Of a stretch of DNA of 64,000 bases, positions 1 through 10,778 are shown in pieces. The notes beneath the pieces are model-generated. The model worked only from the letters and a program-made list of their open reading frames with translations. It was not told the origin of the DNA and searched no databases. How positions within the stretch are numbered: the first letter of the stretch is position 1; each line of letters opens with the position of its first letter. The position numbers and the translations under genes were made by a program. This DNA is from DASZRZ01 sp963732925 (GTDB taxonomy: Bacteria; Acidobacteriota; Terriglobia; Terriglobales; Acidobacteriaceae), in assembly GCA_963732925.1 (NCBI GenBank), contig CAVTBJ010000013.1, forward strand, positions 20,042-84,041, written 5' to 3'.

Positions 1-707
1 TTCGATCCCTGATAGGCGGGACGGAGCTGGGGACGGCCAGGGTGCGGTCTCTGCCCAAATGGCATCGCGGTGTAGGACTCGATGGCATGGCTGAGGATGT
101 CGAGACCGCTGGAGGCCGCGACCTGCGGCGGCAGCGTGCGGGTGTTTTCCGGGTCGAGCAATCCCAGGGTCGGCTTGAGCCGCCGGTTGGCAATGCCGGT
201 TTTGGCGTGCAGCGGGCTGTAGTCGAAGATGCTGACGCCGGTAGTTTCACTCCCGGTGCCGGCGGTGGTGGGAATGGCAATCAGCGGCTTCAAAGGGCCG
301 GGCACGGGCAGGCCTTTGCCGATCGGCGGATTCACGTAATCCAGAAAGTCGGCGGGAGGATAGGTGGTGTAGAGATTCACAGCCTTGGCGGTATCGATCG
401 TGGAGCCTCCGCCTACGGCCACAAAAGCCTCAATGTCCTGGTGAGTGCGTGCGAAGTCGATAGCATCCTGGAAAGAGGCATCGCTGGGCTCGACGCGAAC
501 GCGGTCATAGAGAACGAAGGACACGCCGGCATCCTGCAGCGACTGGAGCGCGGTTTGGACCGGAGGCAGCTTGGCGAGCACGGGATCGGTTATGACCAGG
601 ATTTTATGGATCCCCAGGCCCGCCAGTTCCATTCCGACCTCGCGGGTCACTCCGGGGCCGAAACGAATGCTGGAAGCCGCCATTTCAAATGCAGTTTCGT
701 TGTTCAT
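1..707 (-). CDS. Iron-containing alcohol dehydrogenase, ADHFE1-like (3' end outside window)
   Basis: About 235 N-terminal residues of a group III (Fe-ADH) dehydrogenase are visible; the rest lies off the left edge. The ATG at 707 gives a start MNNETAFEM. The NAD-binding GGGS-T-D loop, an AIPTTAGTGSE segment and the metal-binding D and H in LDILSHAIESY are all present. The segment RPAYQGS near the edge is characteristic of the hydroxyacid-oxoacid transhydrogenase (ADHFE1) branch, which moves hydride between 4-hydroxybutyrate-type acids and 2-oxo acids. Substrate is therefore inferred from family only; a general Fe-ADH or maleylacetate reductase is possible. It is divergent from the next gene, with a 217-base gap that must hold both promoters. 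Confidence 0.88.
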   Translation of the reverse strand, partial: MNNETAFEMAASSIRFGPGVTREVGMELAGLGIHKILVITDPVLAKLPPVQTALQSLQDAGVSFVLYDRVRVEPSDASFQDAIDFARTHQDIEAFVAVGGGSTIDTAKAVNLYTTYPPADFLDYVNPPIGKGLPVPGPLKPLIAIPTTAGTGSETTGVSIFDYSPLHAKTGIANRRLKPTLGLLDPENTRTLPPQVAASSGLDILSHAIESYTAMPFGQRPHPGRPQLRPAYQGS

Positions 708-924
708 CGGCAAAAATTTTATATCAGGTGGAGGCAAAAGGCTTACCTCCATCGAGGATATGGACGCTACCCAGAGCGGAAGGCTTTCGGCCTCGCAACC
801 CTGATGGCCTTGGCAATTGGGTTTCCGGCATGCTCAAGTTGTACGTTAAGTTGTATGTTTCCCGGGATTCCATGTAAGGTTCGGAAATCGTCGCTTCACC
901 TTCATCTGAGGAGAATGATCCAAC

Positions 925-1176
925 ATGGCAGAACCCAGCTACGAAGAGCTGAAAGCAAAACTTGCGGAACTGGAAAAGCGAGAGACAACGCGGCGCCCGG
1001 GCGGCTTGCAGTTCAAAGTGAGTGAAAAGGGAGCGGTCAGCGTTTACGGCCTGGGCCGTTTCCCCGTCACCCTGTATTACGAGCAGTGGATACGCCTGCT
1101 GGGACAGAGCGACGATCTCAAGGAATTCCTGGAAGCCAACAAGAGCAGCCTGAAGCTGAAGACTGCCGAGGGATAA
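925..1176 (+). CDS. Small conserved hypothetical protein, 83 aa
   Basis: The ATG is preceded by GAGGAGAATG at 8-10 bases, a good ribosome site. The protein begins with a short charged helix (EELKAKLAELEKRE, residues 6-19), then a basic patch and a compact beta-rich segment containing YGLGRFPVTLYYEQW (residues 41-55), and ends in a charged helix. There is no signal peptide or membrane segment, so it is probably cytoplasmic. I have seen this kind of small FPVTLY protein as a conserved family of unknown function in several phyla, but I cannot name a role. It stands alone on its strand. Confidence 0.75.
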   Translation: MAEPSYEELKAKLAELEKRETTRRPGGLQFKVSEKGAVSVYGLGRFPVTLYYEQWIRLLGQSDDLKEFLEANKSSLKLKTAEG

Positions 1177-1386
1177 TTGGGCTTCACGCCAGCCGTCGCG
1201 CTTCAGGATGACCCGATGACCCTGCCGGTTATCGAAAGCCTCCGATCAGGCGCGCAGTCTTTCGAAGAGAGAAGGAGCGCCCGGCATTTTTTGGCTGTCA
1301 GTCTCGGTGAGATCTCTCCCGTCGTTCAGGATCACAGGGTACCCGTTTTTGGCTGGCTGCTGAGCGAGTGCCGCCCAGAGCTGTCT

Positions 1387-1722
1387 CTAAGGGAAATGCA
1401 CGCCCCAGAAGTGCGAGCCAGCGCTGTGATCCACGAACTCGATGCCGTACTGGCGCAGGGACTTCTTCTGCCCGATTTCGGAGACGACACGGGCGATCAT
1501 GCTGGCACCCTGGTTGTTGGTCACTGTAATCAATGAAGACACCGGAATCTTGCGATCAGCGCTAACGGTGGCGCCGTTGCGGTTCAAATTCGTGGCAGTG
1601 GCGTCGAAACCTAAGGGATCGGCATTAGGGTCGGCGGGGGAAATGGCTACCCGCATCATAAGTCGAAGCCGCTGGCTCCTGCGTTTTGCGGTATCTCGAC
1701 TGAAGGACCTGGAAATCGACAT
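1387..1722 (-). CDS. PilZ domain protein
   Basis: About 111 residues. An Arg-rich start (KRRSQRLRLMMRV) supplies an RxxxR motif, followed by an N-L-N-R-N-G stretch at the place of the (D/N)xSxxG motif of PilZ domains, then a beta-barrel pattern and a final FVDHS segment common in PilZ ends. PilZ domains bind cyclic-di-GMP; here the Ser of the second motif is Asn, so affinity may be reduced. I chose the ATG at 1722 (MSISRSFSRD); an upstream start at 1812 would add 30 unconvincing residues. No clear ribosome site precedes either start. No partner gene is adjacent on the same strand. Confidence 0.72.
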   Translation of the reverse strand: MSISRSFSRDTAKRRSQRLRLMMRVAISPADPNADPLGFDATATNLNRNGATVSADRKIPVSSLITVTNNQGASMIARVVSEIGQKKSLRQYGIEFVDHSAGSHFWGVHFP

Positions 1723-1965
1723 ATTCAACAGATACACGCAGAGCGGGCGGCCCTCAAGGTTACGGCGGCCCTGTACCTGTTGACCTGGACCTAGCCGGCG
1801 GGACAGTCCCAAATCGGATGTGGCAGATGGCTGTTGGGCGGTGTACTAGCGGCAAGCACGTCCTCGCTTCAGGCCAATAAGGGCATTTCTTTTCTGATGC
1901 CTGCAGTCATCGCCCCAAGTCCGGCGCAGCCCGCGGGAGCCTTCGGGGGGCGTTTCCGGCGGGCG

Positions 1966-1971
1966 TATAAT
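1966..1971 (+). promoter_or_regulatory. Candidate -10 box (TATAAT) for the MoxR/VWA operon
   Basis: A perfect TATAAT, preceded by GCG, lies about 70 bases before the GTG start of the AAA+ gene in a 230-base gap. There is no convincing -35 box at 16-18 bases, so this is a weak call. Confidence 0.35.
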
Positions 1972-2042
1972 CCTTCAAGTAAGCGAATTCCCGGGCCTTT
2001 TGCCCGGCACGCGGATGCTTCCCCTGGGGCGGTCGGAAGGAT

Positions 2043-3587
<1,545 letters not shown>

Positions 3588-3646
3588 TTGAGCGATTATG
3601 CCGTTGCATGATCCGGCTGTTGCCAATAACAGAATCACAAATTCTC

Positions 3647-4890
3647 ATGAAGCGAATTACTTACAAGAAGTACGTTCCCGATCCGGCCTCCGAGATGAGC
3701 ATGGAGGACCTGCTCTCGGCGCTCTCCGACTATCTGCTGAACAGCGGCTTTCAGAGCCAGTACGGGTTTTACGAGATGCAGGACCCGGAGCAGAGCCTCG
3801 ACGAACTCCGCCGAGCCATCGAGGCGGCGCTGACCGAAGGCGACATGGTGGACGAGAACATGCGGGAGCGCCTGCAGCAGATGCAGATGGATGGCACGCT
3901 CGACGCAGCTGATCGAAAAGCTCATCCAGCGCATGGAGCAGGAAGACTACATCAGCATCGACCAGCCGCACGATCCGGCGCAGAAGCCCTCGTTGGCGGG
4001 CAGGTGGGGCAGTCGCAGGCACAGGCGCGATTCGAGATCACCGACAAGAGCCTGGATTTTCTGGGCTATCAAGACGCTGCGCGACCTGCTGGGCTCGCTG
4101 GGAAAGTCCAGCTTCGGACGCCACGACACCCGGGATATGGCTACCGGGATTGAAGCCAGCGGATCCTCGAAGACCTTACGAATTCGGCGACACCCTGAAC
4201 CTGGACATCACGGCTACGCTCTCCAGCGCCATCCAGCGCGAGGGCCTTTCCCTGCCGCTGAACATTGAGTATTCCGACCTGCAGGTGCACCAGTGCGAGT
4301 ACCAGTCGTCGTGCGCTACGGTGCTGATGCTGGACTGCTCGCACTCCATGATCCTGTACGGCGAGGATCGCTTCACGCCGGCCAAGAAAGTGGCCATGGC
4401 GCTCTCCCACCTCATCCGCACGCAGTATCCCGGGGACTCGCTGAATCTGATTCTCTTCCATGATTCGGCGGAAGAAGTCCCGCTGGGGCAACTGGCTCGC
4501 GTGAAGGTTGGTCCCTACTACACCAATACGCGCGAGGGGCTGCGCCTGGCACAGCGCATCCTGCAACGCCAGCGCAAGGACATGAAGCAGGTCGTGATGA
4601 TCACCGACGGCAAACCTTCAGCGCTGACCCTGGAGGACGGGCGCATCTACAAGAACGCCTTCGGACTGGATCCGCTGGTGGTCAGCCAGACGCTGGAGGA
4701 GGTCTCCAAGTGCAAGCGCGCCGGCGTGATGATTAACACCTTCATGCTGGCCTCGGACTACGGCCTGGTGCAGTTCGTGCAGAAGGTCACAGAGATGTGC
4801 CGCGGCAAAGCGTATTTCACTACCCCTTATACACTTGGGCAATACTTGTTAATGGATTATATGAGCCGCAAGACCAAGACCATTCACTGA
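3647..4890 (+). CDS. VWA domain protein, MoxR partner (four single-base frameshifts)
   Basis: The reading frame starts at MKRITYKKYVPD and ends at 4890, but it must change frame four times. There are extra bases near 3907, 4071 and 4168 and a missing base near 3993. Read through, it gives about 413 residues with no stop. The N-terminal part is helical (SMEDLLSALSDYLL). The C-terminal VWA domain has the MIDAS motif LDCSHSM and a later TDGKP. Such proteins are metal-ion-dependent adaptors for the MoxR ATPase encoded 59 bases upstream. All four indels fall within about 260 bases and leave a sensible protein between them, so I favour sequence errors over true decay. Confidence is high for identity and moderate for functional state. 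Confidence 0.85.
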
Positions 4891-4902
4891 TCCTTCGGAT
4901 TT

Positions 4903-5937
4903 TTACCAGGCCGTCAGCTTCACCTTGTCAATCCACTCGTGGGCGTCGACGCCGCTGGCGTTCAAGTCGAGTTGGAACTGCATCCCTAAGGCATCCGCCC
5001 AGTAGATGGGATTTGCGTAGTAGGTTTGATTGACGCTGTGAGCGGCGCCGTCCACGACCAGTGTCTTGTAGCGATACTGACGGGAAGAGATCCGCTGCAC
5101 GTACCACTGGATATGGTGCCAGGTTCCGGGAGCAAAGCGCTTGCACGGAATCGAGGTGCGCAACCAGGTATTCGTCGCCGAATTCCAGACGTCCCAGACC
5201 CCCAGGCCGAAGTTGCACTGGCTCCCGATCATAAACTCCTGGCCATTCACCGACTGCCAGAGGTCGTATTCAGCGGTCCAGAGATTATTGGCGGCGCCGC
5301 CATCGAACTGGACCCAGAAGTCCCAGATGAAGTTCGAGACCGAGTTCTGCGCTCCCAATTTCTTGATCCACAAGACATTCGACCAGGCGGAACCGCCGTT
5401 GTAGAACTGGCGGCTGGAACCATCGAGCGAGGGAGAACCCTGGAAGGGAGCCGTCCAGTAGTTGCTTGTGCCGCTGGCTCCTCCGGCGCAGGAAGAGTCG
5501 CCGCAATCCGACCAGTCGCTGGTGCTGTCTTCCAGGTTCGACCATACTTTTGCGCTGGCCGGTGGCGTAGGCAGTGCGCTGCCGCTGCCGGGGGAAGCCG
5601 AGGTAACGTTCACCGTCAGCAGGTAGTCGCCCCAGGCGCCGTTGCTCTGCCAGGCACGAACCCGCAACACATGCGAACCCGTGGGGAGCGACAGAGTGGC
5701 AGCAATGCTGTTCGTTGGACCGGGAGTGTGCCACGCCGCGACGTTGTCGGCATAGATGTACCAGCCGGTTACTTGCACGCTTCCGGTGGCGTAAGCATTC
5801 ACCGTGAACGGCGAAGATACGCTGGCCCCGCCATAAGGCGAGGAGACGGAAACGTTCACCTGTGCAAATGCCGCTTGCGCGGCGCCCATGCAAAGAAAGA
5901 GAAAAATACCTGCCGCATAGAGCTTTCCAACGCCCAT
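4903..5937 (-). CDS. Secreted Ig-like/beta-sandwich protein of unknown role
   Basis: 344 residues with a clear signal peptide (hydrophobic residues 7-24, cleavage near AFAQ). Residues 25-112 look like a bacterial Ig-like domain (SSPFTVNAYATGSV...VRAWQSNGAWGDY). A Ser/Pro/Gly linker leads to a C-terminal domain of about 220 residues rich in Trp and Tyr (WTAEYDLWQS, FAPGTWHHIQWYV), the look of a lectin or jelly-roll carbohydrate-binding fold. Two Cys pairs there may form disulfides. I know the type as a recurrent acidobacterial exported protein without assigned function. AGGGGGAC lies 5 bases before the ATG. The gene is convergent with the VWA gene, with only 12 bases between stops. Confidence 0.75.
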   Translation of the reverse strand: MGVGKLYAAGIFLFLCMGAAQAAFAQVNVSVSSPYGGASVSSPFTVNAYATGSVQVTGWYIYADNVAAWHTPGPTNSIAATLSLPTGSHVLRVRAWQSNGAWGDYLLTVNVTSASPGSGSALPTPPASAKVWSNLEDSTSDWSDCGDSSCAGGASGTSNYWTAPFQGSPSLDGSSRQFYNGGSAWSNVLWIKKLGAQNSVSNFIWDFWVQFDGGAANNLWTAEYDLWQSVNGQEFMIGSQCNFGLGVWDVWNSATNTWLRTSIPCKRFAPGTWHHIQWYVQRISSRQYRYKTLVVDGAAHSVNQTYYANPIYWADALGMQFQLDLNASGVDAHEWIDKVKLTAW

Positions 5938-6127
5938 GCGTGTCCCCCTGGAACGTGCAAAGTTGATGAAGTCTGGGCGAATCCTATTGGAGCTCTGGAC
6001 TGCGGCTCTATCCGCCGGGGGCCCTAGTTCTTGCGAAGAAAGACACTGAGGGGTTGTAGGTGTAAGTTTGGGGTTTCTAAATTAAGGTAAGTTCATTACT
6101 TTTGCTGATTCGCTTTCACGGAACGTT

Positions 6128-7255
6128 ATGATCTTTGCCCTGGTCGCCGGCATCGCCCTGATTCTTGTGGTGCTGTGGGACGCCTTCGAGACGGTGATCC
6201 TTCCGCGCAGCGTCCGCAGGAAGCTGCGGCTCACGCGCGTGTTCTATCGTTCGGTGTGGCAGCCGTGGGCGAAACTGGCGTCCCTGGCCAAGAGCAAGCG
6301 GCGGGAAGCGCTGCTGAGTATTTTTGGCCCACTCTCGCTGCCGCTTTTACTGAGCGTGTGGGCGCTGGGACTGGTGGTGGGCTTCGCCATGATTCAGTGG
6401 GCACTGCAGGAGCCGCTCTCGGGGCTACGCTCCACCACCGACTTCCGCAACTATCTGTACATGAGCGGCACGACCTTTTTTACCCTGGGATACGGGGATG
6501 TGGTACCCACCCGCTTTCTGGGCGAGGCCCTGGCCGTGCTGGAAGCAGGGACGGGATTCGGCTTTCTGGCGCTGGTGCTGGGATACCTGCCGGTGCTGTA
6601 CCAGGCATTCTCCCGGCGCGAAGTGAACATCTCCCTTCTGGACGCGCGCGCCGGGTCTCCGCCCACGGCTTCGGAGCTGATCCGGCGGCACCAGCAGGAC
6701 CACGGTCTGGAGGCGTTGCAACAACTGCTTTCCGACTGGGAGCGCTGGTCAGCCCAGCTCATGGAGAGTCATCTCTCCTATCCCGCGCTGGCATATTTCC
6801 GCTCGCAGCACGATAACCAGAGCTGGCTGGCTGCCCTGACTGTAGTGCTGGATGCCAGCGCGCTGGTGATGGTGAGTTGCGGCAGTCTCTACCGCCGCCA
6901 GGCCCAGCTCACCTTTGCCATGGCCCGCCACGCGGTGGTGGATCTTTCGCAGGTCTTCGGGGCGCGCCCGCAACAGTCACCGCACCCTCGCCTGACCCAG
7001 GCCGACTGGGAGCAGATGCGTCAAACGCTCACTCCGGTGGCCACTTGCGACTCGGAATCCAGCTTTGCGGAGCTTACCCGCCTGTGCTCCTTATATGAGC
7101 CCTACGTGGAGACGCTGGCGCGCTATCTGCGCCTCCGGCTTCCTTCGTGGCAGCCCGAGCGGTCCAAGGCGGACAACTGGCAGACCAGCGGATGGGACCG
7201 CCCCGCCTCAAGCCTGGCGCGTCCCACGCCAGACGATGAAGAAGAACACTTCTGA
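6128..7255 (+). CDS. Two-TM potassium channel family protein
   Basis: 375 residues. Hydrophobic segments lie at about 1-22, 65-92 and 130-155, with a pore loop between the last two that holds the selectivity filter TLGYGD (residues 119-124). This matches the Ion_trans_2 family, with Leu instead of the usual Val in the filter. A basic loop (PRSVRRKLRLTR) follows the first helix. The cytoplasmic C-terminal 200 residues are alpha-helical and acidic and resemble no nucleotide-binding RCK domain I can recognise, so gating is unknown. It is probably a K+ leak or stress channel. It is divergent from the secreted protein upstream and convergent with the NmrA-like gene, 18 bases apart. Confidence 0.85.
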   Translation: MIFALVAGIALILVVLWDAFETVILPRSVRRKLRLTRVFYRSVWQPWAKLASLAKSKRREALLSIFGPLSLPLLLSVWALGLVVGFAMIQWALQEPLSGLRSTTDFRNYLYMSGTTFFTLGYGDVVPTRFLGEALAVLEAGTGFGFLALVLGYLPVLYQAFSRREVNISLLDARAGSPPTASELIRRHQQDHGLEALQQLLSDWERWSAQLMESHLSYPALAYFRSQHDNQSWLAALTVVLDASALVMVSCGSLYRRQAQLTFAMARHAVVDLSQVFGARPQQSPHPRLTQADWEQMRQTLTPVATCDSESSFAELTRLCSLYEPYVETLARYLRLRLPSWQPERSKADNWQTSGWDRPASSLARPTPDDEEEHF

Positions 7256-7273
7256 GTGCCTGGCCGCCAGCGC

Positions 7274-8177
7274 TCATGCCGCTTGCGACGCGCTTTGATA
7301 TCGCGGGACGAATTCCTCCCTGGCAAAGGTGTCGTAGGACGTGGGTGTGGTGTTGCGCTGGGAGCGAGGCTCGAGAGCACGCATGTAGCCGGAGTTCAAG
7401 GCCGCGGCCATTTCCAGGATGAGGTCGGCCCCGTCCTTCGGACATTCCCGATGCCAGAAGGCCGGCGTGAACCTGCTCCTCCGACGCCTGAATGTAGGAC
7501 AGGCCGGGTTTGTTCACCAGCTTTCCCAAGATGGCGGCAACTTCACTCATGCTGATGTCGCGCTGCCCTTGCAGTTCCCGTGTGCTGCTCCCGGAAAAGC
7601 TCAATTGCAGAAGTTTTTCGGCGGCCGCTGCGCCGATGTCACGGGTGGCAATCATGGGAAGCTTGAGATCAGGACGCAAAGGTCCGGCGGTAGTTCCCAT
7701 GGTCTTGATGAGCTGAATCTGGGGCAACGTATTCTCCATGAAATATCCCGGACGCAGATGCAGAACCTTGAGGCCGGCGATGCCATTAAGTTTTTCTTCC
7801 AGTTGACGCAGTCCCACCACAGGCCCGGTTTTCTCCGGCTTATCGGCGCCGATGCTGCTGAGAGAAACCACGTACTCGACGTGGGCATCCTTGACGGCGC
7901 GGGCAATGGCATCGCTGACGGTGTCCTGATAGGCGCGATAGTCCGCGCTGGCCACGGCGGGAGGGAGCATGACGTAGGCCGCCCGGGCTCCAGTAAAGGC
8001 GCGAGTCAGCGAAGCGCTGTCGGTGATTTCACTGACGAACGGTTCCGCCCCGCGCGCAGCCAGCGACTGCAAGCGCTCGGCGCTCCTGCCGACTGCGCGG
8101 ACCTTTTGACCCTTGGCCAGCAAATGCATCGCAACAATGCTGCCGGAGTGTCCGGTTGCTCCGAGAACTGTATACAT
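7274..8177 (-). CDS. NmrA-family NAD(P)-binding reductase (one frameshift)
   Basis: The N-terminus MYTVLGATGHSGSIV holds the GxxGxxG dinucleotide motif of atypical short-chain dehydrogenases (NmrA/TMR/SDR_a). Later landmarks are VSLSSIGADKP and LRPGYFMEN, which fit the quinone-oxidoreductase/triphenylmethane-reductase branch. An extra G near 7440 shifts the frame; correcting it gives a natural C-terminus reading DGADLILEM ... QSASQAA and a stop at 7274, about 300 residues. Uncorrected, the frame runs into low-quality sequence and overlaps the channel gene. Substrate is unknown. It is probably cytoplasmic and transcribed alone. Confidence 0.82.
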
Positions 8178-8259
8178 TCCGCACCTCCTTCTCCTTAGTC
8201 TGGATGCGCGAGGCAGGGCGCGGGCTCAAATTGTTACGGGAGACTTTTCCACAAGCTGC

Positions 8260-8535
8260 CTACAACTTGATGGGCTCGGTTGGCGGCTCACTGCCCTTGG
8301 TGGCCGTAGCGGATTTTTCCTGGCGCACCGCGGCTTCGGCCGCCTGGAAACCGATCTTGGAGTGAGTGCCATCGCAGAAGGGCTTGTTGGTGGAAGCTCC
8401 GCAGCGGCAGAGGGAGATGCCGGGCTTGCCGCTCAGGTCGTGACGGTTGCCGTCGGCGTCCACCAGTTCCAGGTTCTCCAGCCCCTCGACACGATACGGT
8501 CCATTCTTGCGGATTGTGATCTTCACTTGCGCCAT
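8260..8535 (-). CDS. CDGSH iron-sulfur domain protein
   Basis: 91 residues from the ATG at 8535, which has AAGGAG at a spacing of 7; an in-frame start 24 bases upstream lacks a good site. The cluster ligands C43, C45, C54 and H58 lie in LCRCGASTNKPFCDGTHSKIGF-type sequence, the C-x-C-x8-C-x3-H pattern of the CDGSH (mitoNEET) family that binds a 2Fe-2S cluster with three Cys and one His. These proteins transfer electrons or clusters and often serve in redox stress. The C-terminal 20 residues are disordered. The promoter-leader is duplicated in front of the ZIP gene 2 kb away. Confidence 0.93.
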   Translation of the reverse strand: MAQVKITIRKNGPYRVEGLENLELVDADGNRHDLSGKPGISLCRCGASTNKPFCDGTHSKIGFQAAEAAVRQEKSATATKGSEPPTEPIKL

Positions 8536-8598
8536 TCTGCTCTCCTTGGGTGTGCTCATGGTGGTACTGCTTTACGATCCTAGCATCGCGGGATGCGA
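8536..8598 (-). promoter_or_regulatory. Promoter-leader of the CDGSH gene (duplicated copy A)
   Basis: Read on the minus strand, this contains GCATC-N4-GATGC, a short inverted repeat, then TAGGAT as a plausible -10 box, then a leader ending in AAGGAG before the start codon. About 55 of 66 bases match the region upstream of the ZIP gene (10545-10605). A shorter version, GATGCTAGAATC, precedes glcD. Confidence 0.55.
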
Positions 8599-8599
8599 T

Positions 8600-8941
8600 G
8601 GGGCCAACCACGGATTGCTACAATCTCGGAATCCTTTGGCGCTACCGCTGAAGTCACAACCTGAAGAGACACCATGCCTGCTGTAATCGCCCACCGCGAT
8701 GGTTTTCGCTTTCGCCTGTTGAAATCTTTGCTTACGGGATAGGACAGACACCAAGCACACGAAGCTGGTCGGTGCTGGCAGCGCCCAAGCGCTGATTTTT
8801 GACGATATTCTTGATAATGGCTTGTTTACCGGGGAGTGGACAAAGGTGTGGCCGCTCCGGGTACCAAGGCTATTTTGCAGCGACACAGTGCCACTGCGGC
8901 AAACCCTTGCGAACGACTCACGGATCACGATCTTGCCACTC
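8600..8941. other. Intergenic stretch with no recognised feature
   Basis: About 340 bases between the CDGSH promoter and the end of the stress-protein gene. I see no credible coding frame, RNA fold or terminator. It may hold a decayed segment. Confidence 0.4.
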
Positions 8942-9403
8942 CTAATCCGACTCAGCGCTCAGCTCGTGGCTGTGAACGATTTCCACCGAACAAGGTGCAT
9001 GAAGCACTACCGCCTGAGCGACGGACCCGAGCAGGAATCGTCCAGCCGCGCCGCGACCATGGGATCCCATAACGATCAGATCGGCGCCCCATTGTTTTGC
9101 CTTTTCGACTATCAAGTGCTTCGGTGATCCTTCAAGAATCTCAGTCGTAACCTGAAGCTGCGGGTGAGCCTCGGACACCTCCATGGCAGCTTTGGCAACG
9201 ATGTCTGGTGCTCGTTTGCGTCCCTTTTCCAGTGTTTCCCAGTTAGCAGCAACCATGAATAGAAAAGGGTCAGGAACCAACGGCCAGGGGTGAACGACAG
9301 TGAGGACTTTCACTTCACTGCCCGTCGGCCACGGCCGTTGAGCCACCTCGTGTACAGATGTTTCACTGAAGGGTGATCCGTCTATAGCCAAGAGAATCTT
9401 CAT
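8942..9403 (-). CDS. Universal stress protein (UspA family)
   Basis: 153 residues forming one Usp domain. It begins MKILLAIDGSPFSE, with the Asp of the ATP-binding Usp subgroup, and carries the glycine-rich nucleotide loop GSHGRGAAGRFLLGSVA near residues 113-129, followed by APCSVEIV. The G-2x-G-9x-G-(S/T) pattern is intact, so ATP binding is likely. These small cytoplasmic proteins respond to starvation, oxidants and redox change. It lies downstream of the 99-residue hypothetical gene by 12 bases and of the ZIP gene, so the three probably form one minus-strand transcript. Confidence 0.92.
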   Translation of the reverse strand: MKILLAIDGSPFSETSVHEVAQRPWPTGSEVKVLTVVHPWPLVPDPFLFMVAANWETLEKGRKRAPDIVAKAAMEVSEAHPQLQVTTEILEGSPKHLIVEKAKQWGADLIVMGSHGRGAAGRFLLGSVAQAVVLHAPCSVEIVHSHELSAESD

Positions 9404-9415
9404 GATTTTGCCTCT

Positions 9416-9715
9416 TCACCTGCGGTTCCCGAGTGGCGCTAGCGTCTGCACCAGGTAAGCTGCCGGGAGTATTAGGTCGATTAATTCCTCACTGCTCAGT
9501 TTTCGGATTCGTTCATGTATTTCGGGCTCTGGAAGATGAGGTTCGAGAACTACCTTCCCGGCATCTTGGCCTTCTTCATGAACATGCTCTTTTGGTACCG
9601 TAGCTTCGCAGCTACGTATGTGAAGCTGTAGAGATGCCAGCGCAAGGTCCTCGATTTCCGCCCGTTCTTTTTTGGCTAGCGATCCTCGTAAGTCTTTCTC
9701 GATTTGTTCGCGCAT
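9416..9715 (-). CDS. Hypothetical charged helical protein, 99 aa
   Basis: The ATG at 9715 has AGGAGG at a spacing of 5, which decides the start; the longer open frame upstream overlaps the ZIP gene. The protein is highly charged and helical (MREQIEKDLRGSLAKKERAEIEDLALASLQ), with one Cys at about residue 38 and a His/Glu-rich middle (KEHVHEEGQD), which could bind metal. No membrane segment or signal is seen. I do not recognise the family. Position between a ZIP transporter and a stress protein suggests a link to metal or stress handling, by inference only. Confidence 0.62.
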   Translation of the reverse strand: MREQIEKDLRGSLAKKERAEIEDLALASLQLHIRSCEATVPKEHVHEEGQDAGKVVLEPHLPEPEIHERIRKLSSEELIDLILPAAYLVQTLAPLGNRR

Positions 9716-9734
9716 AAGCTGCCTCCTGTTACAT

Positions 9735-10476
9735 CTAGATGCCAAAAAGAAACCGAATACCGAGAAGGAGTCCCAAACCGGTGAGAAACGACAGGAAGTG
9801 GATGACATTGAGCTTAAGACTTTCCTCATGCTTCACCTCGGGGACAAGATCCGCAGCGGCGATATAGATGAAATTGCCCGCCGCGAAAGGCAACAGGAAG
9901 CTCACGTCAACCGAGCGGGAAACCGAGTATGCAATGAAGCCTCCGATGAGGAAGGTAAGGGCGGAAAGAAAGTTGTAGAGAAGCGCTCCGCCTTTCGTCC
10001 AGCCGCCCTGAACCAGGATTCCAAAATCGCCCAATTCCTGGGGTAGTTCGTGGGCTGCTGCCGCAAGCCACGTGCTGATCCCTACCCGGATATCGACCAG
10101 AAACGCTCCGGCCACGGCCATGCCTCCGATAAAGTTGTGCAGGCCGTCCGCGAATAAGAATGAGATACGTCAAAGGGCGGTGCTCATTCATTGCGCGCTG
10201 GCAGTGATGCCAGTGAAGAAATTGCTCCAGTGCCAGGAAAGTAGAAAACCCAACCAAAATCCAGACATATACCGTGACTTGGTTGCCAATGGCACTCACG
10301 GCGGCGGGGATCATGTGAAACATGGCGCCGCCAAGCAGGGTCCCTGCGGCCATCGCGACTAAGGGAAGAAGCAACTTCTTCAGGGTGGCCTCGGAAAGAA
10401 CAAGAGTAAAGCCACCCACGAGCGCGATGGCACTCATCAGAACCCCTCCTGCAACGATCCAGGACAAGGTTGTCAT
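9735..10476 (-). CDS. ZIP-family divalent metal transporter (one frameshift)
   Basis: Two overlapping frames join into one protein of about 246 residues if one extra base near 10163 is removed. The first part has three membrane helices (SWIVAGGVLMSAIALVGG, LKKLLLPLVAMAAGTLLGG, VYVWILVGFSTFLALEQF) followed by a short His stretch (HWHHC). After the shift comes ADGLHNFIGGMAVAGAF and the family signature HELPQE, whose His and Glu line the transport path for Zn2+/Fe2+ in ZIP/GufA proteins. It is an inner-membrane importer or exporter of divalent metal. The start at 10476 is separated from its duplicated promoter-leader by about 70 bases. Confidence 0.85.
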
Positions 10477-10544
10477 GAAGCAGGTTGTCCTCTACTTTGC
10501 GCTGAAATATTCAACTCCTTCCCTGGTGATCTTCAGTTACGCAT
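10477..10544 (-). other. Leader of the ZIP gene with a three-codon open frame
   Basis: On the minus strand AAGGAG is followed at 10544 by ATG CGT AAC TGA, which sits exactly where the CDGSH start codon sits in the other copy of the leader. The real ZIP start is 66 bases farther on. This is probably a relic of the duplication, but could act as a tiny upstream frame. Confidence 0.4.
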
Positions 10545-10605
10545 TGTGGTCTCCTTGGGTGTCTCATAGTGTTTGCTCTTACGATCCTAGCATCCCGGGC
10601 TGCAA
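10545..10605 (-). promoter_or_regulatory. Promoter-leader of the ZIP gene (duplicated copy B)
   Basis: Minus-strand sequence GGGATGCTAGGATCGTAA followed by a leader with CACCCAAGGAG matches the CDGSH upstream region at 8536-8598 almost throughout. TAGGAT is the likely -10 box. Confidence 0.5.
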
Positions 10606-10674
10606 TGCTTCTGGCGACGATCCTTCGCAGCGGGGTGGCATCTGATTGCAACCCCCTGCGATTCGAGCAACCAC

Positions 10675-10726
10675 AAGATCCCTTGACTCCGCATGCTTCC
10701 TGCGGACGCTCCGCTTCGGGATGACA
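10675..10726. repeat. Dispersed intergenic repeat, copy 1
   Basis: Starts AAGATCCCTTGACTCC and ends TTCGGGATGACA. The same flanks recur at 36847-36903 and 62503-62559 and in part at 30208-30226, always between genes. Confidence 0.6.
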
Positions 10727-10778
10727 TGCATTGAACTTCTTTGCTTACGAGTTCAATTCGGCGCATGTCAGAGTTTGC

